Positions 25,760 to 33,375 of a stretch of DNA of 64,000 bases are shown piece by piece. The notes beneath the pieces were generated by a model. The model was not told where the DNA came from, made no database searches, and worked only from the letters and a program-made list of their open reading frames with translations. The stretch is taken from NCBI GenBank assembly GCA_964599695.1, contig CAZRGP010000001.1:62001-126000 (forward strand), written 5' to 3'. Position 1 is the stretch's first letter. Each line of letters starts with the position of its first letter. The translations under genes and the position numbers were made by a program. This stretch comes from RUG11783 sp964599695 (GTDB lineage Bacteria; Bacillota; Clostridia; Oscillospirales; Ruminococcaceae).

Positions 25760-26053
25760 ACTGACTGACTGACTGACTGACTGACTGACTGACTGACTGA
25801 CTGACTGACTGACTGACTGACTGACTGACTGACTGACTGACTGACTGACTGACTGACTGACTGACTGACTGACTGACTGACTGACTGACTGACTGACTNN
25901 NNNNNNNNNNNNNNNNNNNNNNNNNNNNNNNNNNNNNNNNNNNNNNNNNNNNNNNNNNNNNNNNNNNNNNNNNNNNNNNNNNNNNNNNNNNNNNNNNNAC
26001 TGACTGACTGACTGACTGACTGACTGACTGACTGACTGACTGACTGACTGACT
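25760..26053. repeat. (ACTG)n tetranucleotide microsatellite interrupted by an assembly gap
   Basis: Uninterrupted ACTG repeats run from 25760 to 25898 (about 35 units) and from 25999 to 26053 (about 14 units). The true copy number is unknown because the array contains a 100-base run of N. The minus strand is open through the repeat as SQSV repeats from an ATG at 26086, but no gene-like sequence continues after it. The array lies about 50 bases upstream of the probable polysaccharide-operon promoter, so copy-number change could alter expression of that operon. Confidence 0.95.
25899..25998. other. assembly gap of 100 N
   Basis: Exactly 100 unresolved bases inside the ACTG array. The round number suggests a placeholder of unknown true length. 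Confidence 0.99.
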
Positions 26054-26454
26054 AGCGATTGTCTGCCGTTTCGTCATTTTTGTCAACCCCTTCCTGAGAA
26101 AATATTTATAATTGAAGCATGCTAGACTATTCTAGTCTTTTCTGCCTGATCATGCAAGTTGCCGAAGCGCTGTGTTATCAGGTAAAAATGCGAAAACACG
26201 GATTTTCTCCTATTGAAGCAAGATAAATCACATAATTTTATATAATAATTATATAAAGTGCGCACGCTTCACTCAACAAGGCGTCTCTCGTATACTATTC
26301 CGAATAACACACATAAGCTCATATGTATCTCTTCGGCCGTTGCACTGCTGCATCTCGGTTCGTATCCTTAATATATAAAGACGAACTCATACTATTTCGA
26401 CTTGCAAATATATGTCCGCTCCAAACTGCACTATCACCGTGAAGGAGGCTTACG
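26054..26454. other. 401-bp AT-rich spacer upstream of the SWIM gene
   Basis: No coding frame is convincing. It contains a perfect palindrome TTTATATAA-TAA-TTATATAAA at 26237-26257 and a small AGACTA-TTC-TAGTCT hairpin followed by TTTTCT near 26123-26141. A TATACT box near 26291 could be the -10 of the SWIM-protein gene. None of these is certain. Confidence 0.4.
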
Positions 26455-28047
26455 ATGAAAGACGACTGGAAAAGATATTTTCGGGATATCATCCTGAAGA
26501 GAGGCGCTGCATACGCGCTGAGCGAATGTGTAAGCGATCTGAAGAAGGACGATCTAGGCTGGACCGCCGTCGTCCACGGCTCCGAAGATTACGATGTAGA
26601 GATCGAGATGGAGGATGATGAGATCCTGTACATGTCCTGCACCTGTCCCTACGCAGATGGTGACCACTACTGCAAGCACATGGCAGCCGTCCTGTATGAG
26701 ATCGAACGGATGTCAGGTCCGGGAGCATCCGCCCAGGAACCGGCGGTCGATTGGACGGATCCGGGATCCATACAGAAATCGTTTCGAAGCAGAATGGAGC
26801 ACCTTGTCTCCGTTTACGGCGGGAGAGATTATTTTATTGACTGGGAAGCAGGTCCGCTCTACGTCATCGATTTCATTGACACTTTGCGCCTGTACCTTTC
26901 TAACGTCATGGAATCTGAAGATTACTCCCTTGCGCACGCATTGCTGAAAGATTCCATCGTAATACTCAATGGCGTTGACATGGATGGATCGAACGGGGAA
27001 CATTCTGATATCGGGGAGGTCATCGAGGAATACTGGATGGAGATCATCCCGGAACTCCAGGAAAAGGAAAAGTCCGCTGCTTTCGCCTGGTTCCGGAAAT
27101 CACTTGAGAATTCCATATTCGATTCTATGGTTTCTGTCCTGGAAGAAGTATACCTCTACGCATTTAATGAGCCCTGCTATCTGAACGCGCTTCTCAAAGA
27201 AACGCTGGAAGATCTCGAGGAAGAAACATCCTCCTACCGGTTGTCCATTCTTCTGGAGCAGTACGAAGATCTCCTAATACGCTCCGGGAAGGATCTTACC
27301 GAAAAAGAACAATGGCTCGAGACACACCGTCATTCTCCGGCCGTACTCTCCTACCTTGCGGACAAAGCGGAGAAGGAAGAAAACTACACCGCTCTCGTCC
27401 CTCTCCTGGAAGAGCTGATGAAGATGGATGAGTTGAATGTATGGACCAGAACAAAAACCAGCACAGCAAACCGCCTGGCAGAGGCTTACATGCATCTGGG
27501 GTTCGATGCCAAGGAAAAAGCCATACTGGAAGATATACTCCTGATATATAATTCTACGGACATGAAAAAGATCCGCCGCCTGAAAGCTCTCTCCTCACAG
27601 GAAGAGTGGGGAGAAATCCGTGAAGCCTATTTTCGAAATCACCAAAGTACGATTCCGGAGATACTGGCGGAAGACAAACTCTGGGACAGGCTTATCGCCA
27701 TTCTTCCAAGGTATCATATCTCCGTAACCGACCGGTATCAGGAACAGTTAAGAGAGGAATACCCTTCCCAGTTGATCGATATATATTCCCGCTATCTTGT
27801 ACTTTTGTCCGGGAAACATGCAGGTACCACCGTGTATTCGGAGATGACAAAATACCTCCTCTCGCTTGCCCGGATCCCCGGAGGTGCTTCCATAGCCATC
27901 ACCTTCATCGACGACTGGACTGCCCGCTTTCCCGGCAGGAAGAAAATGATCGAAACCCTGCAGAAAGTTCGGTCCCATATACAAAAAATGATGAACATAC
28001 AGTCCGGATCTCAGCAGAACACCTTTTTCCCAGATGGAGCAAGGTAA
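26455..28047 (+). CDS. SWIM zinc-finger protein
   Basis: A 530-residue protein. The SWIM motif CxCx(n)CxH is complete: C62 and C64 (SCTCPY), then C73 and H75 (YCKHMAAVLY). The remaining 430 residues are helical and rich in Glu and Lys, resembling TPR-like repeats. SWIM domains bind DNA or proteins and occur beside SNF2 helicases in many bacteria; no helicase is next to this one. GAAGGAGG lies six bases before the ATG. The gene is followed by a strong terminator, so it is probably a single-gene transcript. Function unknown beyond the zinc finger. Confidence 0.82.
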   Translation: MKDDWKRYFRDIILKRGAAYALSECVSDLKKDDLGWTAVVHGSEDYDVEIEMEDDEILYMSCTCPYADGDHYCKHMAAVLYEIERMSGPGASAQEPAVDWTDPGSIQKSFRSRMEHLVSVYGGRDYFIDWEAGPLYVIDFIDTLRLYLSNVMESEDYSLAHALLKDSIVILNGVDMDGSNGEHSDIGEVIEEYWMEIIPELQEKEKSAAFAWFRKSLENSIFDSMVSVLEEVYLYAFNEPCYLNALLKETLEDLEEETSSYRLSILLEQYEDLLIRSGKDLTEKEQWLETHRHSPAVLSYLADKAEKEENYTALVPLLEELMKMDELNVWTRTKTSTANRLAEAYMHLGFDAKEKAILEDILLIYNSTDMKKIRRLKALSSQEEWGEIREAYFRNHQSTIPEILAEDKLWDRLIAILPRYHISVTDRYQEQLREEYPSQLIDIYSRYLVLLSGKHAGTTVYSEMTKYLLSLARIPGGASIAITFIDDWTARFPGRKKMIETLQKVRSHIQKMMNIQSGSQQNTFFPDGAR

Positions 28048-28115
28048 AACTTTTCTTCCTCGAAAACAGGAGTATACCTTACCTTGACCTCCTCAGGTCC
28101 TGCTCACCGGAAACG

Positions 28116-28150
28116 AACGACCTGCCTCACACATAGGGCAGGTCGTTTTA
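28116..28150 (+). terminator. intrinsic terminator after the SWIM gene
   Basis: Eleven-base arms AACGACCTGCC (28116-28126) and GGCAGGTCGTT (28137-28147) with a short loop, followed by TTTTA. Confidence 0.85.
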
Positions 28151-28225
28151 CTATACGGCACAAACAGATACTCAGCGTATTCTTCCCGGGTTGACCGCTT
28201 GATACCGGAAAAATCCGGAATCGTT

Positions 28226-28252
28226 GAAAACCATGGGCGCCCCGTGGTTTTC
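28226..28252. terminator. inverted repeat overlapping the 3' end of the minus-strand gene
   Basis: GAAAACCATGGG pairs with CCCGTGGTTTTC around GCGC. It overlaps the stop codon of the gene at 28251. No T tract follows on the minus strand, so terminator function is uncertain. Confidence 0.3.
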
Positions 28253-28577
28253 AGCTGTGATTCCCTGCGACCAGTATCCTGACCCGCTCCTTCGTTTCCT
28301 GACTAAATCCTTCCAGATCCTCATCACGGATCGCTCCGTCCAGAATCAGGGAAGCAAGGTTCCGGATCACCTCACTTCTCTTCAGCGTTACCACCACGCC
28401 TGCGGACTTCTGATCCTCCCGTATTCTCCTGTTCAGCTCCCAGAACTTTTGGGAAGAAGTCTTAGCCCCGGAGAGTAGCTCGATATAACTCTCCACAAGC
28501 TTGCCCATATAAATTTCCTGCCAACCTCCGATCCTCTCGCAGAATAGCTTCCAGTCCTCGTTCGTGATCTCGTACAT
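28251..28577 (-). CDS. small conserved helical protein of Clostridia, unknown function
   Basis: A 108-residue, highly charged, all-helical protein beginning MYEITNEDWKLFCERIGGWQ, with FWELNRRIREDQKSAGV in the middle. Proteins with this DWELF...IxGWQExYM start are widespread in Lachnospiraceae and are sometimes labelled multidrug transporter, which cannot be right because there is no membrane segment. A GAGGTG site precedes the ATG. The gene stands alone between the SWIM gene and the Fic gene and has the opposite direction to the former. Function unknown. Confidence 0.75.
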   Translation of the reverse strand: MYEITNEDWKLFCERIGGWQEIYMGKLVESYIELLSGAKTSSQKFWELNRRIREDQKSAGVVVTLKRSEVIRNLASLILDGAIRDEDLEGFSQETKERVRILVAGNHS

Positions 28578-28670
28578 CTCAGCACCTCATTTTTAAACAT
28601 CTATCTGCCTAAAACTCCCGGCTCCGCGCACCGTCCGTGTGTTGCGCCATCATATCTTTAGACCGTTTTT

Positions 28671-29897
28671 TCAGTTGTTCTCCACAGCAGGCTGCAAAGA
28701 ATCCTTATTGATCTGATAATAATGTGTTTTTTGGTTCTTTAGAACATACAGCATGTCCTTGTTCCTAAACGTCTTCAGCCAATTGCTGATGGTACCTTCC
28801 GACACTTGAAAATGATCCGCCAGTTCCCTCTTCGTCAGCCCATTTTCGCTGTAAAGCATCGCCTGGATCAGGATCTCGCCAAGTCGTATCGTATCCGTGT
28901 TTTGGAAAGGAAGGGCTGATCTGAGCGCAGCATAATAATAGTTCTGTTCCGCCAGCTTGTCGCTGAGCGTCTGGATCAGGTCCTCCTGCGCTTTCCTGAT
29001 GAAGTCCAGCATAGTAATAACGAAGGGGGTAAGATCCCCTTTATTGAGCCTGTGGCTGCATGTTTTGAAAGAATCGTAATATGAACCAATGTTCTCCTGT
29101 ATCGTTTCTGAAATTCGGAATGCAGTAAGATCGTACAGTTGCTTCGAAAGTCCATAGCTCAGCATAAACCTTCCCAGCCTGCCATTTCCGTCATAGAAAG
29201 GATGGATATACTCGAACAAAAAATGAAACAGACAGCACCGGTACAGTGGTTCGATATTCTGATCCCCGAAGATCTTCAGCGCCTTTTCCATTTGCTCGAT
29301 GATCTTCTCTTCAGGGTATGACCCGTTGTGGATCGGCCTCTGATAGGCATCATATACCGTGACCTGTCCCTTGCGAAATATCGTTCCGTCGGGCAGATTA
29401 TCCGGATCATCCTTTGTCACTTCGGGCAAAACCAGCTCATCATATAAACTGCGGACGTCCCTGCAGGTAAGCAAGGGGACCTCTTCATTGCTGAACAGTT
29501 TCCGGTATTTGTTCACAAGGCCAAAGAATCTGTATTGCTTTCCCTTTATACTTGAACGGTCCAGCAGTGTCTGAAGAGTATCCTCCACATCCCTTCTGGT
29601 GCTGTGGACCCCCTCGATCCGATTGGTCGTGATGATTTCGTCGATCAGGCACTTACTTTCGTAATACTCGATTGCAGTGTCCGGTATGTTAAAACAGATC
29701 TCCGCCACCTTTTTATCATTTCGCAAAATGGCGCTTATCAAGTTTATGACATCGTTGTCCTGTACGATAAAAGACTGGTTCCCGTCTATATAAAAATCCA
29801 GCCGAATCGTGGAACTCCTCTCAAATCTCTCCCTGTAAACATTATCGTACGCACTCGGGTTACGGTAATACAGTTTGTTCAGCGTTTCATATGACAT
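28671..29897 (-). CDS. Fic-family AMP transferase with its own inhibitory helix and C-terminal winged helix
   Basis: A 408-residue protein. The Fic motif HPFYDGNGRLGR lies near residue 215 with all catalytic residues. An inhibitory motif of the (S/T)xxxE(G/N) type, TNRIEG, lies near residue 95 in the N-terminal domain, so this is a self-inhibited (class II) Fic protein. Residues 320-400 form a winged-helix domain (KRELADHFQVSEGTISNWLK). It should AMPylate a protein target when the inhibitory helix is displaced. ATG 29897 is preferred because GAGGAAAA precedes it; GTG 29915 is the alternative. Targets are unknown. Confidence 0.88.
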   Translation of the reverse strand: MSYETLNKLYYRNPSAYDNVYRERFERSSTIRLDFYIDGNQSFIVQDNDVINLISAILRNDKKVAEICFNIPDTAIEYYESKCLIDEIITTNRIEGVHSTRRDVEDTLQTLLDRSSIKGKQYRFFGLVNKYRKLFSNEEVPLLTCRDVRSLYDELVLPEVTKDDPDNLPDGTIFRKGQVTVYDAYQRPIHNGSYPEEKIIEQMEKALKIFGDQNIEPLYRCCLFHFLFEYIHPFYDGNGRLGRFMLSYGLSKQLYDLTAFRISETIQENIGSYYDSFKTCSHRLNKGDLTPFVITMLDFIRKAQEDLIQTLSDKLAEQNYYYAALRSALPFQNTDTIRLGEILIQAMLYSENGLTKRELADHFQVSEGTISNWLKTFRNKDMLYVLKNQKTHYYQINKDSLQPAVENN

Positions 29898-30119
29898 TGC
29901 CGCTATTTTCCTCACAATAATACTGAATACTTATCATATATACGGCTTTACATAGATATACATTAACAAAATATCACTGTTTTTATCATTATAATATGTA
30001 AATAGCGAAGATACTATTCTTTTTTGCCAAATTCTTTGCATTGTTACTATGGTCTCATCAGGAACTCATGATCTGGCAGCATGATCTCCAGGTCGTGCTC
30101 CGATATCTTTGGGCAAAAG

Positions 30120-30147
30120 AAAATGGCCCTCGCAAAAGAGCCATTTT
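30120..30147 (-). terminator. intrinsic terminator after nagB
   Basis: AAAATGGC (30120-30127) pairs with GCCATTTT (30140-30147). It lies 28 bases after the nagB stop and ends in T residues on the minus strand. Confidence 0.7.
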
Positions 30148-30175
30148 CCAAAACGCCGTATAGTAAACTTCTTCT

Positions 30176-30967
30176 TTAAAGTCTTTCTGCCTTCTCAATG
30201 TCGAGGAAGTATTTGTAGGTATCTACGGTCAGTTCTCCGCAGGCCTCTTCATCGCAGGCAATGATGGCGCCATTGTGCATCTGCAGCGCGCTGCATGTCC
30301 ACTTCTGGGAAACGCTTCCTTCTACTGTTGCGGCAAGTGCTCTCGCTTTGTTGTGCCCATTGATGAGCAACAGGACTTCTTTGGAGTCGGTCACTGTGCC
30401 GATACCGACTGAAAGAGCCTGCGCCGGTACCTTCTCCGGATCATTTCCAAAGAAACGGGAGTTCACGATACGGGTGTCCGTGGTGAGATTCCGAAGCCCT
30501 GTCCGGGAAGTGAGGGATGTGTAAGGCTCATTGAACGCCAGATGACCGTCCACGCCGATGCCGCCCATGAAGAGATCGATACCGCCGTAGGATGCGATCT
30601 TCTTCTCGTACTCTTCGCACTCCTTCTCCGGATCTTCCGCCATACCGTTGAGAATATTGATGTTTTCCGGCTTCATATCCACCAGGTGGTCAAAGAAATT
30701 GTCGTGCATGAAGCACCAGTAGCTCTGGTCATGTTCATGAGGCAGTCCGAGGTACTCGTCCATGTTGAAGGTCACCACATTGGCGAAACTCAGTTCCCCT
30801 GCCTGGTTCATCCTTGCAAGCTCTTTATACACGCCGATGGGGCTGGAACCGGTGGGCAGACCCAGCACAAAAGGTCTGTCCTCCTTGTGGTTACGAATCT
30901 TGTTCGCGATATAGTTTGCTGCCCAGAGGCACATTTTGGAATAGTTTTCCTGAATAACGACTCTCAT
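30176..30967 (-). CDS. nagB: glucosamine-6-phosphate deaminase
   Basis: Converts glucosamine 6-phosphate to fructose 6-phosphate and ammonia. At 263 residues it has the usual NagB length. GLPTGSSP (residues 36-43), FNMDEYLGLP with the catalytic Asp near residue 72, GGIGVDGHLAFNEP near residue 137 and the GTVTDSKEVLLLINGHNKA region are all conserved. AGGAG precedes the ATG. It follows a GlmU-like hexapeptide gene by 57 bases, which suggests joint control of amino-sugar metabolism. No nagA is in the window. Confidence 0.96.
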   Translation of the reverse strand: MRVVIQENYSKMCLWAANYIANKIRNHKEDRPFVLGLPTGSSPIGVYKELARMNQAGELSFANVVTFNMDEYLGLPHEHDQSYWCFMHDNFFDHLVDMKPENINILNGMAEDPEKECEEYEKKIASYGGIDLFMGGIGVDGHLAFNEPYTSLTSRTGLRNLTTDTRIVNSRFFGNDPEKVPAQALSVGIGTVTDSKEVLLLINGHNKARALAATVEGSVSQKWTCSALQMHNGAIIACDEEACGELTVDTYKYFLDIEKAERL

Positions 30968-31024
30968 TCGTTTTCTCCTAATAAATCCTATAAATATAAA
31001 TACATTAATTAAATAAGTGAGACA

Positions 31025-31681
31025 TCACACCTTCAGGGTGATATCGCCGTTGTCCTTGTAGATGCTGTTCTCCGGAACAACACCGCGCACACAGGATGTG
31101 GGATAGATGTTGCTGTGTCTTCCGATGACAGTACCGGGATTGCACACGGCGTTGCATCCCACTTCCACATAGTCCCCCAGCATCGCGCCGAACTTTTTGA
31201 CGCCGGTCTCGATGTTCTCAGTCCCGTTGTGGACCACCACCAGCTTCTTGTCGCTCTTCACGTTGGAGGTGATGGAACCGGCTCCCATGTGGCTGTAATA
31301 ACCGAGGATGGAATCTCCCACGTAGTTGTAATGGGGCGTCTGCACGTGGTCGAAGAGGATCACGTTCTTGAGCTCCACCGAGTTGCCCACCACACAGTTG
31401 GCTCCCACCAGGGCAGAACCGCGAATGAAGGCACAGTGGCGCACTTCCGTCTCCGGTCCGATGATGCAGGGCGCTCCCAGATACGCGGACGGGAAGACTT
31501 TCGCCGTCTTGTGCACCCACACCTGCGGCTGCACCTCTTCATAGTCCTCTCCGAGGGTCGGTCCGAGTTCAAGGATAAGATCCTTGATCCCCTTCAGCGC
31601 TTCCCAGGGATAGGTAAACTGGCTCAGGTAATCCTTCGCCAGTGTATGATCCAGATCATACAGGTCGTTTATCGTATACAT
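31025..31681 (-). CDS. GlmU-like left-handed beta-helix protein (nucleotidyltransferase/acyltransferase C-domain homologue)
   Basis: A 218-residue protein with a helical N terminus (40 residues) and hexapeptide repeats from about residue 55 to 205 (VHKTAKVFPSAYLGAPCIIG, VGDSILGYYSHMGAGSITSN). YNYVGDS and NVKSDKKLVVVHNGTENIETG match the C-terminal domain of GlmU-like UDP-N-acetylglucosamine pyrophosphorylases, but the uridylyltransferase domain is absent. It probably binds or acylates a sugar phosphate. The following nagB gene supports an amino-sugar role. GAAGGAG precedes the ATG. Confidence 0.75.
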   Translation of the reverse strand: MYTINDLYDLDHTLAKDYLSQFTYPWEALKGIKDLILELGPTLGEDYEEVQPQVWVHKTAKVFPSAYLGAPCIIGPETEVRHCAFIRGSALVGANCVVGNSVELKNVILFDHVQTPHYNYVGDSILGYYSHMGAGSITSNVKSDKKLVVVHNGTENIETGVKKFGAMLGDYVEVGCNAVCNPGTVIGRHSNIYPTSCVRGVVPENSIYKDNGDITLKV

Positions 31682-31934
31682 AGAATCTCCTTCGAATTCT
31701 CCACGAGTACATTATACAATTAGTATAATGTACCACGAGAATTACACATGGTTTATCAGCATGGAGAGAACCTCTGTTACAGTGTTGATTCTGCTTTTTC
31801 TTTTCTCCCTTACGACCTGCTTACGCCGTGGCAGCATCCGCCGAGTCTTTCGATAACTGCCAACCTCGTCAACCGTTTACGGTCCTGGCGCTAATGACAC
31901 GCCCGTTCCTCCTGCGGGGATCCGGTCATTTTAA
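31682..31934. other. intergenic region with a perfect palindrome
   Basis: Apart from the palindrome at 31707-31733 no feature is visible. There is no credible coding frame. Confidence 0.5.
31707..31733. promoter_or_regulatory. perfect 11-bp palindrome over the promoter of the GlmU-like/nagB unit
   Basis: GTACATTATAC-AATTA-GTATAATGTAC is a perfect inverted repeat 26 bases upstream of the GlmU-like start. Both strands contain a TATAAT inside it, so it covers a possible -10 box and looks like an operator for a dimeric repressor. Which regulator binds is unknown. Confidence 0.5.
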
Positions 31935-31936
31935 AA

Positions 31937-31965
31937 ATCCATGGGAAGTCCAACCTCCCATGGAT
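31937..31965 (-). terminator. intrinsic terminator after the DUF5684-type gene
   Basis: ATCCATGGGA (31937-31946) pairs with TCCCATGGAT (31956-31965); on the minus strand the stem is followed by a TTTTTA stretch. It serves the membrane-protein gene ending at 31998. Confidence 0.8.
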
Positions 31966-31997
31966 ATCATTATACTCAAATGCTTTGCATTTCCCAA

Positions 31998-32447
31998 CTA
32001 TTTTGTTTTGCCGTAGTACCTGCTCGCGCCGAGTCCGAGGATGATACGGAACACCCGGTTAAAGGCAAGAAGCCCGAATGTGAAGAATAATCCCCTTCCG
32101 AAAGACCTGGCGAGTTTATTGCTCTGAATGAGATTCAGAAGGAACATGAACACACCGAGAGTGGAAGCGATATGGTCCAAAGTATTCGTGACGTTCGGGT
32201 CAGCGAAGGTGGTGATCAGCCCCACCACAACGCCGGAGATCGCGTACATAAGTCCGTACTTTCCCTTCCAGCAGATGTCATACTCTTCCCAGACATTCAG
32301 GAACGGCACAAGGCAGTGCCATCCGGGTCGTCCCGCCTTTGAAAGTATCCTCCAGTTCCCAATCACCTGAAGGACATACCAGATCGCCGCAATCTTGGCA
32401 GCTGTGGTTATGTTTTCGGCAACAAATTTCGATATCCAGTCCAGCAT
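31998..32447 (-). CDS. small integral membrane protein, DUF5684-like
   Basis: A 149-residue membrane protein with about four hydrophobic segments. The GRPGWHCLVPFLNVWEEYDICWKGKYG block is the recognised mark of this family, in which a Gly-Trp pair and a Pro-Phe-Asn-Trp-like motif follow the first helix. Signal peptidase fusions carry the same module in other Clostridia; here it stands alone. GAGGAA lies immediately before the ATG. Function unknown. Confidence 0.7.
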   Translation of the reverse strand: MLDWISKFVAENITTAAKIAAIWYVLQVIGNWRILSKAGRPGWHCLVPFLNVWEEYDICWKGKYGLMYAISGVVVGLITTFADPNVTNTLDHIASTLGVFMFLLNLIQSNKLARSFGRGLFFTFGLLAFNRVFRIILGLGASRYYGKTK

Positions 32448-32512
32448 TTCCTCTGTCCCCCACTACTATTATGTATTACCGAAAGACGGCTCGCAGCGTC
32501 CTTCTCCACTTT

Positions 32513-32896
32513 TTACCGTCCGCGAGTGTGGTCAATGACCCACTCCAGCAGACCTTCGTATTTTATCTCGCCTGACGCAACCGCCAGCCCAACTTCTGCC
32601 ACCTCCTCGTTTGTCGCCTGTACCGATATACCGTTTATCTCGAGGAAAGTGATCATGACGTACACTCCGATCCTTTTGTTTCCGTCAAGAAACGCATGAT
32701 TCGTGATCAAGGCAAACCCTAACCTTGCGGCCTTTTCTTCTTTCGATGGATAAAGCTCTTTCCCATCAAATGTGGCAAAAGCATTCTCTAACGCTGAATC
32801 AAGAAGGCCATCATCGCGTATTCCGATTCCTCCCCCTGTCTCCTCAGCCATCAACTGATGAAGCAGCAAAACTTTTTCTTTAGAAAATTTGATCAT
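32513..32896 (-). CDS. doc: Doc-type toxin (death on curing, Fic fold)
   Basis: A 127-residue toxin with the Doc motif HAFLDGNKRIG at residues 67-77. Doc kinases phosphorylate and inactivate elongation factor Tu. The start overlaps the antitoxin stop by one base (TAATG), the normal layout for Phd-Doc pairs. All key residues (His, Asp-Gly-Asn-Lys-Arg) are present, so the toxin should be active if expressed without antitoxin. Confidence 0.92.
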   Translation of the reverse strand: MIKFSKEKVLLLHQLMAEETGGGIGIRDDGLLDSALENAFATFDGKELYPSKEEKAARLGFALITNHAFLDGNKRIGVYVMITFLEINGISVQATNEEVAEVGLAVASGEIKYEGLLEWVIDHTRGR

Positions 32897-33138
32897 TACT
32901 TCGCCAACTCCAAAAAGGCATCCTTATATTTTTTTAACACCCGTTTCGCAACGATATCGATCTTTTCATCGTCCGTGAGATCAAAAAACATTTCTTCGTC
33001 TGCTGGAGCCAGGATATATTTCGGCTTGTTGTTTTTAAAGATCACTGCCCGTCCATATGTGTCCGCTATCTTAGCAGCACGGCTGAAATTCTGATTTGCT
33101 TCTGTGACAGACAGTATCGTTCTCGTTTCTATATTCAT
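32896..33138 (-). CDS. phd: Phd/YefM-family antitoxin
   Basis: An 80-residue antitoxin. The N-terminal DNA-binding part (ILSVTEANQNFSRAAKIAD) and the middle FKNNKPKYILAP motif match the Phd/YefM fold; the charged C-terminal tail binds the toxin. It should repress its own promoter through the palindrome at 33156-33168. It is encoded first and overlaps doc. Confidence 0.9.
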   Translation of the reverse strand: MNIETRTILSVTEANQNFSRAAKIADTYGRAVIFKNNKPKYILAPADEEMFFDLTDDEKIDIVAKRVLKKYKDAFLELAK

Positions 33139-33155
33139 TTTGAATGCACCTATAA

Positions 33156-33202
33156 TACGTATATCGTACTAATATTATAGCTAGTATTCTACCTATTATC
33201 AA
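33156..33202 (-). promoter_or_regulatory. promoter and operator of the phd-doc pair
   Basis: On the minus strand TTGATA (33202-33197), 17 bases, then TATAAT (33179-33174): a near-consensus vegetative promoter. The palindrome TACG-TATAT-CGTA at 33156-33168 lies at the expected transcription start, 18 bases before the antitoxin ATG, where an autorepressor would bind. Confidence 0.75.
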
Positions 33203-33241
33203 TATAACACGCTTGGCAATATCCCCTATCCTCTTTTCACG

Positions 33242-33334
33242 TCAGACTGCCTGTTTTCTCTTCTCCGCCATACGGATCAGGATGTAAATGATGCTCCCCG
33301 CCGCTACCGTCAGAAGTCCGTATCCTAGGTACAT
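33242..33334 (-). CDS. possible 30-residue single-helix membrane peptide
   Basis: An ATG at 33334 opens a 30-codon frame with a hydrophobic core (LLTVAAGSIIYILI) and a basic tail (RMAEKRKQAV). There is no clear ribosome binding site. It may be a small membrane peptide, or the C-terminal relic of a transporter. It lies between the kinase gene and phd-doc in the kinase direction. Confidence 0.3.
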   Translation of the reverse strand: MYLGYGLLTVAAGSIIYILIRMAEKRKQAV

Positions 33335-33375
33335 GGTCCGGCATCCGTACTTTTACCACATTACGACTCGTTTGA

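Noticed and set aside
25760..26053. CRISPR array
   Set aside because: Units are four bases with no spacers.
25748..26086. Open frame with SQSV repeats across the ACTG array
   Set aside because: It is open only because the 4-base repeat has no stop in any frame, it crosses a run of N, and nothing gene-like follows. Listed as repeat, not gene.
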